This document shows positions 6,101 through 10,025 of a DNA stretch of 10,025 bases, piece after piece (within the stretch, counting starts at the first letter, position 1; every line of letters begins with the position of its first letter). The notes under the pieces were generated by a model. That model made no database searches, was not told the DNA's origin, and saw nothing but the letters and a program-made list of their open reading frames with translations. Origin of the DNA: JAENVT01 sp031370825. Its GTDB lineage: Bacteria > Actinomycetota > Acidimicrobiia > Acidimicrobiales > Ilumatobacteraceae. The DNA lies in assembly GCA_031370825.1 (NCBI GenBank), contig JANMRB010000078.1:1-10025 (forward strand), read 5' to 3'. The position numbers were made by a program, and so were the translations under genes.

Positions 6101-7858
6101 GGTCATCTCGATCGTGAACCACGAACCCGACAGGGGCAGCGCGCCGTACCGGACCGCGGGAAGCAGTCCGCCCCGCACAGCGCTCGACTTCCCGCTGCCA
6201 CTGGGGCCGACCACAACGATGAAGCGCCCGCGGGTGCCGTTAACACCAAGTCGCGCGATCAGCCGATCGACGAGCCGCCCACGACCGAAGAAATCGACGG
6301 CGTCGGCGGCGTCGAAGGCACGTAGGCCTTTGTAAGGATTGCCGATTACAGGGTCGACGATCGGGATGGCTGGGGTTCCCAGAGTGTCGGCGCTCAGCGC
6401 CTGGCGCAGGTCGGTCACCAAGTCCTGGACGTTTCCATACCTGCCGGTGGCATCGACGCCGGTTGCGCGATCGATGACGCGAGCAACCTGATCCGGCAGT
6501 GCCGGTCGAAGCTCGTCGAGAACGTCGGTCGTGCCGGTGAGCGCCTCCGCAATGAGGACGCCCAGCCCGTACACGTCGGAGCCTGGCGATACGTCGGCAT
6601 CACCGACCGCGATCCCGAAGTCCGACAGGTAGGCGTTGCCGTCGCCGTCGATCAGCACGTTGTCCGGCTTGATGTCGCCGTGGACAACCCCCGACCGGTG
6701 CGCGCTATACAGCGCGTCGCCGAGTTGATCGATCATCGTGATCGTCTGCGTGCGAGTGAGCGGGCCGCGTTCCAACACAGTGGTCAGGCTTTCGCTCATC
6801 AGCCGCGTCACGAGGTATGCCGCATCCGGCTCGCGCCAGAAGTCGTAGAGCGGGACGATGTGCGGATGCTCGAGCGTTGCGACCACCTGCGCCTCGGTCT
6901 GGAAGCGACGGATGAAACCCGGGTCGTTGGCGAGATCGGCACGAATGACCTTGATCGCCACTTCCCGACCGACAGCGGGCTGGTAGGCCCGAAAGACCTT
7001 CCCGTCCTCGTCTCCGCCGACCTGCTCGCGCAGCTCGTATCCGCGAACCGCCGGGCCCGGTCCGGAGGCCAACCCCAGTACGGACTGCCGGGCGGGGACC
7101 TCGAGCGACTCGTCGGCGGTGACGATCCTGGTCTCGAGCTGGCGAATCCACGACGACGGCTCGATCCCAAGTTCGTCTCCCAGGCGCGACTTCAGTAGCC
7201 GATACGCCCGCAGCGCGTCGGCCTGCCGCGACGATCGATAGAGGGCGAGCATCAGCTTTCCCGACAGTCGTTCGTTGAGTGGATGCTGACGGACGAGCGA
7301 CTCCAACTCCGAGATCAGCTCGCGAGCGAGACCCCGTGCGAGGTCGGCATCGACTCGGAGCTCGACCGCCTCGAGCCGCAATTCCTCGAGTCGGGCGATC
7401 TCCGCGTGGGCGAAGGCCTCGTACGTGAAGTCCTCGAAGGCGCGGCCTCGCCAGAGCGCCAGCGCCTCGCCCAGCACGAGCGAAGCCGCCGCCGGGTCGA
7501 CGTCGGCGAGCGCCCGTCCCTCGAAGACCATCTGCTCGAAGCGGAGCGAATCGACCTCATCTGGATGGACCTCGATGAGGTAGCCCGGGGGCCGGGTGAG
7601 CAGGATCGTGCCCTCGGTGCGCTTCGCACGCTCGGGCTCGAGCGCCTTGCGTAATCCGGAGACGTAGACCCAGAGCGCGTTCTGCTTGTCGACGCCGCCC
7701 TCGGCACCCCACAGTTCGTCAAGGATTCGGTCGGTGGAGAACACCGAGTTCGGTTCGGTCAGGAGCAGCGCCAGCAAGGATCGTTGCTTGAATGCTCCGA
7801 GCTCGACCGGACGGTCGTCGCGCACTACCTCGAAATTGCCAAGTACCCGATACTCCAC
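3128..7858 (-). CDS. Membrane-spanning regulator: wHTH-BTAD, kinase-like, nSTAND NTPase, TM, solute-binding domain
   Basis: The product is 1,576 residues. Residues 1-95 form an OmpR/SARP-type winged helix and about 100-245 a BTAD domain. Residues 274-490 are Ser/Thr kinase-like: VGGDEDGKV loop, Lys303, Glu322, HGDIKPDN (393-400, Arg replaced by Gly) and DFG (413-415). Only 12 residues separate DFG from the SDVYGLG helix, so most of the activation segment and APE motif are missing. NPYKGLRAF at 507 opens an nSTAND1 NTPase with Walker A GPSGSGKSS (551-559) and Walker B LLLIDQFEEL (to 645). After basic RRRGR a single helix (971-992) crosses the membrane, N-terminus inside. Residues about 1145-1576 resemble family-1 extracellular solute-binding proteins (TERTGIKIETTPL; PKAEFQKAGYQIPKTWEELI). 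The GTG start has AGGAGGT five bases upstream. Ligand binding outside may control a tethered transcription factor inside; that is inference. Confidence 0.88.
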   Translation of the reverse strand: MEYRVLGNFEVVRDDRPVELGAFKQRSLLALLLTEPNSVFSTDRILDELWGAEGGVDKQNALWVYVSGLRKALEPERAKRTEGTILLTRPPGYLIEVHPDEVDSLRFEQMVFEGRALADVDPAAASLVLGEALALWRGRAFEDFTYEAFAHAEIARLEELRLEAVELRVDADLARGLARELISELESLVRQHPLNERLSGKLMLALYRSSRQADALRAYRLLKSRLGDELGIEPSSWIRQLETRIVTADESLEVPARQSVLGLASGPGPAVRGYELREQVGGDEDGKVFRAYQPAVGREVAIKVIRADLANDPGFIRRFQTEAQVVATLEHPHIVPLYDFWREPDAAYLVTRLMSESLTTVLERGPLTRTQTITMIDQLGDALYSAHRSGVVHGDIKPDNVLIDGDGNAYLSDFGIAVGDADVSPGSDVYGLGVLIAEALTGTTDVLDELRPALPDQVARVIDRATGVDATGRYGNVQDLVTDLRQALSADTLGTPAIPIVDPVIGNPYKGLRAFDAADAVDFFGRGRLVDRLIARLGVNGTRGRFIVVVGPSGSGKSSAVRGGLLPAVRYGALPLSGSWFTIEMTPAPHPFEQLEEALLGIALDSPPSLLDLLTGDRGIQRALDDILPNDGSQVLLLIDQFEELFTQVDSATANRFIASIVNAVTDARGHLRVVATLRADFYDRPLQHRGLGELLREGTEVITPMTPSELEQAITQPAQRRGVTFEAALLAALLHDVTDRPGALPLLQYTLTELFESRRGDRITHAAYQQLGGISSALVKRADGLLSSLGDDADAVARQMFLRLITLTEGGEDTRRRVLQSELEDLDVDRRLLRSVLETFGRHRLLSFDRDPLTRSPTVEISHEALLTEWTRLRDWIDGARDDVRAQRRLAEAHREWVAADRVDAYLLRGGLLEQLQGWSNTTSLQLSGHERAFLDSSVAERDRDAEEILIRENRATVAELRQRRRGRQLTGVGLFAVLVAVLGIFGVVQWRSSVDAKGEVDDLLLVNRLVTASTAQRTKDPELALLLAMQSLRQTVDLGYATEEAVDAVHFALQELGVQYKVDAGTRLAARPGSRGAVGVYALPPNELIELAESSASRSFTDAECQDFLSGPCPAKVDVPVDLELQRGLDAYAPADLQLPLEGTTVTICLCNNFELDLPMAREFLAFTERTGIKIETTPLSVEDAQNLVPAEPERRPDVVVFNQQIPEWAHNRGIDIAQFVDPATLRSDFRDFLLSFGTSAAGDTAPVGNQAVRAIPVAIQPKGLVFYPKAEFQKAGYQIPKTWEELIVLSDRIVADGRTPWCFGFESFGDGNGWPGSDFIESLVLRVGGVETYDAWTRGEIGFTSPAVMKAGMLADALVFKPGYVRGGAASISDETFSNQLPHMLSRDSVTGETEPECWLYHQAQFVLGSTPATDRIGTDVDFFMLPPIEPSRPTPAIGTANFAAALNDRPEVREFMSFAASPEWGSHYWAAGANAGFFSPNQRFDPSNYRDASHDSGADDVITSLADATLSALRADAFRMDASDQMPAEIGALTLEGGPGAFWQGMVDWVDGTRTIEEIFADIDSAWEALPP

Positions 7859-7862
7859 CCGT

Positions 7863-7869
7863 ACCTCCT
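7863..7869 (-). promoter_or_regulatory. Ribosome binding site AGGAGGT fixing the GTG start at 7858
   Basis: On the minus strand AGGAGGT lies five bases before the GTG at 7858-7856. It is the strongest Shine-Dalgarno seen in the window and supports this start and the winged-helix N-terminus. Confidence 0.85.
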
Positions 7870-7876
7870 CGAACTA

Positions 7877-7900
7877 CCCGGCGGCCGCATCGGCCGCGGG
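7877..7900 (-). promoter_or_regulatory. GC-rich hairpin in the leader of the large regulator gene
   Basis: GCGGCCG (7881-7887) and CGGCCGC (7891-7897) pair around a 3-nt loop. CCC (7877-7879) and GGG (7898-7900) extend the stem with one bulged G, giving ten pairs. It lies seven bases upstream of the Shine-Dalgarno and downstream of the protease gene. No T-run follows, so it may attenuate, protect or partly separate the two genes rather than act as a simple terminator. Confidence 0.5.
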
Positions 7901-7923
7901 TCCTGTTGAGTCTGGAGCACGCA

Positions 7924-7939
7924 ACTTAGGTCCGACTTA
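7924..7939 (-). promoter_or_regulatory. Direct repeat TAAGT with 11-bp spacing upstream of the BTAD regulator
   Basis: On the minus strand TAAGT occurs at 7939-7935 and 7928-7924, 11 bp apart, within TTAAGTCGG-ACCTAAGTT. SARP-type regulators with winged-helix/BTAD modules classically bind short direct repeats spaced by 11 bp. This could be an autoregulatory site. With only five matching bases, chance is a real alternative. Confidence 0.3.
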
Positions 7940-7955
7940 ACCTCGCCGTCGAGGG

Positions 7956-8846
7956 CTACTGCGTGCCGATGGGAATGTTTTCGGACCTGTGGGCCGCTGT
8001 GCATATGGCGACGCCGTCGGTGCGTCCGCACAGCCACGCCAGGGCCTGGCGTAGGTCATGGACGACGACGATGGGAGCTGTTCCTGGATGGCCGGCGGCG
8101 TCTCGGCCTGCTTGCTCGTATCCAGCGACGTTGAGCCATTCAGCCACGGTGTGGCCGTCTGCTGGGATGCGCTCCTGTTGAGACTGGACGATGGTGACGT
8201 TCTCGACCGATGTCGGTGGTTTGGTCACGAAGATCACGTCGGGTCGAGTCAGCCTCGCGGTGGCAACTTTGACGTCGATCCCTTTCACGGAGAACGCGAG
8301 CCCGTCGGGACGGATTCCGCCGGTGCCTGCCACCCGCAGGTCGCCGACGAGCGCTCCTGGTGTGAGCAGATCGATGTAGGCGAGGGCCATGATCAACCCG
8401 GCCGATGGTCCGTCGGTGTTGCCGGTCCGGACGTGTGCCCACAGTGGCAAGTGGTCCGATGCGGTTGAACGGTTCTCCGGTTCGACTACTTCGTTGGCCA
8501 ACCGCCAGGCGAAGGTCTCGATCCGCATCATGTCCGATTCAGGACCCACCGTGGCGATCGGGGAGTGCTCGAAGACTTGTAGGCGTGTACCGCCGTCGAG
8601 ATAGGCCAGCCGGTACCAGGTGGACATTCCGTCATAGAGCTCGGCGCCGTCGAACTCAATCCTGGCCGCCTGACCCCCTCGGCCGACGGCGTCTTCGCTG
8701 TCCCAGAACCCTGGGGACGGCACATCAACGACCGGACGAATGTGAGTGCCCGCCGTGTCGGCGGCCTCGGCGCGGACGCTCCCTGCGAGGCAGTCGCCGA
8801 CGAGCAGTGTGAACAGGGTTGCGACGGAAACGAATCGGGATGCCAT
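7956..8846 (-). CDS. Predicted secreted Lon-like (S16) serine protease
   Basis: From the ATG at 8846 the protein has 296 residues. The N-terminus (MASRFVSVATLFTLLVGDCL then AGSVRAEA) is a good Sec signal peptide, so the mature enzyme is probably exported. The central region holds the S16 signature: TDGPSAGLIMALAYIDLL carries the nucleophile Ser (148 by this start), and VAGTGGIRPDG precedes GIDVKVATA, whose Lys lies 45 residues after the Ser. That spacing matches the Ser-Lys dyad of Lon-like proteases such as YlbL, as I recall. No AAA+ module is present and no PDZ domain is recognisable; the roughly 110 residues before the catalytic block are unassigned. Alternative starts are GTG 8855 and TTG 8861, five codons upstream of the ATG. 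It lies 97 bp upstream of the large receptor-like gene on the same strand, so co-expression and a shared extracytoplasmic role are plausible. Confidence 0.75.
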   Translation of the reverse strand: MASRFVSVATLFTLLVGDCLAGSVRAEAADTAGTHIRPVVDVPSPGFWDSEDAVGRGGQAARIEFDGAELYDGMSTWYRLAYLDGGTRLQVFEHSPIATVGPESDMMRIETFAWRLANEVVEPENRSTASDHLPLWAHVRTGNTDGPSAGLIMALAYIDLLTPGALVGDLRVAGTGGIRPDGLAFSVKGIDVKVATARLTRPDVIFVTKPPTSVENVTIVQSQQERIPADGHTVAEWLNVAGYEQAGRDAAGHPGTAPIVVVHDLRQALAWLCGRTDGVAICTAAHRSENIPIGTQ

Positions 8847-8869
8847 GCACCGCACTGTCAAGAGAGAGA

Positions 8870-8917
8870 CTTAAGGGCGAAGGCGAGGGCCTTCATTCGG
8901 CCTTCGTGTTCCTTAAG
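8870..8917. promoter_or_regulatory. Long imperfect inverted repeat upstream of the protease gene
   Basis: CTTAAGG (8870-8876) pairs with CCTTAAG (8911-8917), and CGAAGGC (8878-8884) with GCCTTCG (8900-8906), leaving a 15-nt loop. An extra GCCTTC at 8889-8894 offers a competing 6-bp hairpin with the same left arm. CTTAAGGGCGA also recurs as a direct repeat (8870-8880, 8912-8922). The region is immediately upstream of the start on the minus strand and could be an operator or a two-state leader RNA. Confidence 0.5.
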
Positions 8918-8958
8918 GGCGACTTATCCGAAGAGCCTGCTAACCCGCTGCTGAATGG

Positions 8959-9072
8959 TCAGTCGGAGCGTTCGCGTTCGAGCCGGGCAGCTTCGACCTC
9001 GTGGGCGATGTCGAGCGACAGCTGATCAAGGTTCTCAGCTGTTCCTTCTCGGAGCAGCCACAACCTCCCCTG
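8959..9072 (-). pseudogene. C-terminal fragment of an unknown gene
   Basis: This frame reads GRLWLLREGTAENLDQLSLD and then IAHEVEAARLERERSD before TGA, 37 residues after an in-frame stop at 9075-9073. The helical, charged composition with a clean stop looks like a genuine protein tail. It has no start of its own and directly follows the point where IS481 transposase homology ends. A deletion or IS-mediated rearrangement probably removed the rest. I do not recognise the family. Confidence 0.35.
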
Positions 9073-9086
9073 TCAGCGTGACACTG

Positions 9087-9416
9087 ATATATCGACGACA
9101 AAGTCGGCAACGGCACAACACCCTCATGGCCGAGCTGATGTTGGATCGTGCGTTGACCCCACCCCGGATGGTCACCCCGGATCGTCACCACCCGAGCCTC
9201 GACCTCCGCTGTCATCTGATGCGGACACGACAACGGCTTCGCCGAACCATCAGCCAGACCCGCCAACCCGTGGGATGCGTACTTGTGCAACCACGCGTAC
9301 AACGTCTGACGAGTCACCCCGTTACGGCGAGCGACATCAGTGACCGTCGCACCATGGTTCAACACCTCGAGCACCGCCTGATATCGCTGTTCACAACGTT
9401 GAGCTCCACCGATCAC
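9087..9416 (-). pseudogene. IS481-type transposase, N-terminal fragment
   Basis: From GTG at 9416 about 110 residues match the N-terminal part of IS481-family transposases. They include EQRYQAVLEVLNHGATVTDV, a helix-turn-helix with RRNGVTRQTLYAWLHKYASH and GLAGLADGSAKPLSCPHQ. HPGWGQRTIQHQLGHEGVVP and LPTLSSIYQ then follow. Homology stops there: the DDE integrase-core domain that should follow is missing and the frame runs into unrelated sequence until 8940. The enzyme cannot be active. A short palindrome TGTCA-gcg-TGACA (9071-9083) sits at the break. The insertion sequence probably landed in the right end of cassette B and was later cut by deletion. Confidence 0.8.
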
Positions 9417-9653
9417 CAGCGCGACCCCCTCGACCGAGACGAGCCGACACGCTCGTCACCAAGAAGGCTGACCCACACCAGACGCGCAAAGTGTCAAACA
9501 GCTACAAGAGTCACTGTCGCCCAGCAACCGATCGCGTCCCGAAACTGTCACCCACCTACCGTGGTCACACTGTCCACGACTGCATGAACCGAAGTCGCAC
9601 ACGGGACAGCGCATAGCGGGACAGCACACATAGCGGGACAGCGCTGTTTCACA
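9417..9653. mobile_element. Probable terminal region of the IS481 remnant, with CGGGACAGC repeats
   Basis: No gene is supported in these 237 bp upstream of the transposase. CGGGACAGC occurs at 9602-9610, 9617-9625 and 9634-9642 (longer unit ATAGCGGGACAGC in the last two), and ACAGCGCTGT (9638-9647) is a perfect palindrome. Repeats of this kind are typical of transposase-binding ends. The outer end may be near 9653, where the minus strand starts TGTGAAACAG, but no partner terminal repeat survives to confirm it. Alternatively they are integrase arm sites for the nearby boundary copy. Confidence 0.35.
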
Positions 9654-9727
9654 TTGCGATGGTATAGTCAAGTGCGATTGTGAATGGCTCGCGGCCATCA
9701 GGAAATGCCCGTTGAGCAGGCCTGATA

Positions 9728-9925
9728 TGGAGCGGACGACGGGATTCGAACCCGCGACCCTCACCTTGGCAAGGTTGTGGTTCCCGTCCGCCGAGTCCGT
9801 CCCAGTCCCCTGACGTGGTCTCCTCTCCGCCGATTCGTCCGCCCAGCCCGTCCAGTCCGCCCATTCCGTATACCGGTCTACCATCACAGCCGGCGCTCAG
9901 AAGCCGGCGGCTCTGTAGCGAGCAC
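9728..9925 (-). repeat. Element-boundary repeat, copy 3: tRNA-Gly(GCC) 3' half plus shared end sequence
   Basis: The 45-bp tRNA block (9728-9772) is identical to copies 1 and 2. The following about 110 bp align closely with copy 2, including GTCCGCCCAGCCCG (9837-9850) and the palindrome GTAtACCGGTcTAC (9868-9881). Similarity weakens after about 9885 but resumes loosely to GCGAGCACATG. On the minus strand GCGGACG (9791-9785) can pair with the acceptor 3' strand, giving the same D-arm-less tRNA shape as copy 2. No DUF433 gene follows here, so this copy opens a different cassette that runs off the window. Confidence 0.75.
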
Positions 9926-10025
9926 ATGTATGCGCAGGTCGACATCGAGATCGCCGACCAGAGCAAGCGACGTCGCGCGCATCCCCACGGCGCGAGGCGG
10001 CACGTTCAAGGGCGCAGAACGATGC
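9926..10025 (+). CDS. Possible first gene of cassette C, cut by window edge (uncertain)
   Basis: An ATG at 9926 stands where the DUF433 genes start relative to copies 1 and 2. It opens a frame (MYAQVDIEIADQSKRR...) that stays open for 33 codons to the window edge. I do not recognise the protein. A competing reading on the minus strand (9884-10024, ending MRATSLALVGDLDVDLRIHV then LATEPPASERRL and stop) also looks protein-like. Only one is likely real; the sequence beyond the edge would decide. Confidence 0.25.
   Translation, partial: MYAQVDIEIADQSKRRRAHPHGARRHVQGRRTM

Noticed and set aside
8058..8468. Plus-strand frame opposite the protease
   Set aside because: The opposite strand has a signal peptide and the S16 motif; the plus frame has no recognisable features.

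Overview
The window is GC-rich and looks like accessory DNA of a high-GC actinobacterium. The evidence is leaderless or GTG starts, strong third-position G/C, a BTAD/kinase/STAND regulator and mostly short spacers. Acidimicrobiia such as Ilumatobacter relatives would fit, but that is a guess from protein style. No ribosomal, core-metabolic or intact tRNA gene is present.

The layout is dominated by three copies of one boundary sequence. Each copy starts with an identical 45-bp block: the 3' half of a tRNA-Gly(GCC) gene, from anticodon loop to CCA, on the minus strand (527-571, 2265-2309, 9728-9772). Each continues rightward into about 155-170 bp of related C-rich sequence carrying a conserved palindrome and then the start of a gene. 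Left of the first copy is the N-terminal part of a tyrosine integrase (1-432, minus). I read this as a tandem array of elements or cassettes accreted at a tRNA-Gly site, with one visible integrase.

Cassette A (527 to about 2220) carries a DUF433 antitoxin with a toxin reduced to 14 codons. It then carries the coupled 'mobile mystery' pair, an Xre-like DNA-binding protein and a Fic-domain protein. The pair lies behind a well-formed promoter overlapped by three spaced repeat operators.

Cassette B (2220 to about 9727) opens with a second DUF433 antitoxin, whose toxin is also broken by frameshifts and an internal deletion. Next, on the minus strand, is a 1,576-residue protein. It appears to join an N-terminal winged-helix/BTAD transcription-factor module, a kinase-like domain, a STAND NTPase, one membrane helix and an extracytoplasmic solute-binding-protein domain. 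Upstream on the same strand is a predicted secreted Lon-like (S16) protease. The right end of the cassette is eroded and holds an IS481-type transposase fragment fused to the tail of an unknown gene.

The third boundary copy (9728 to about 9925) opens a further cassette whose first gene is cut by the window edge.

The receptor's architecture suggests an outside-in signalling protein that could carry ligand binding directly to DNA binding; the neighbouring secreted protease may act in the same compartment. The antitoxin/broken-toxin genes and the Fic pair are typical passengers of mobile DNA.
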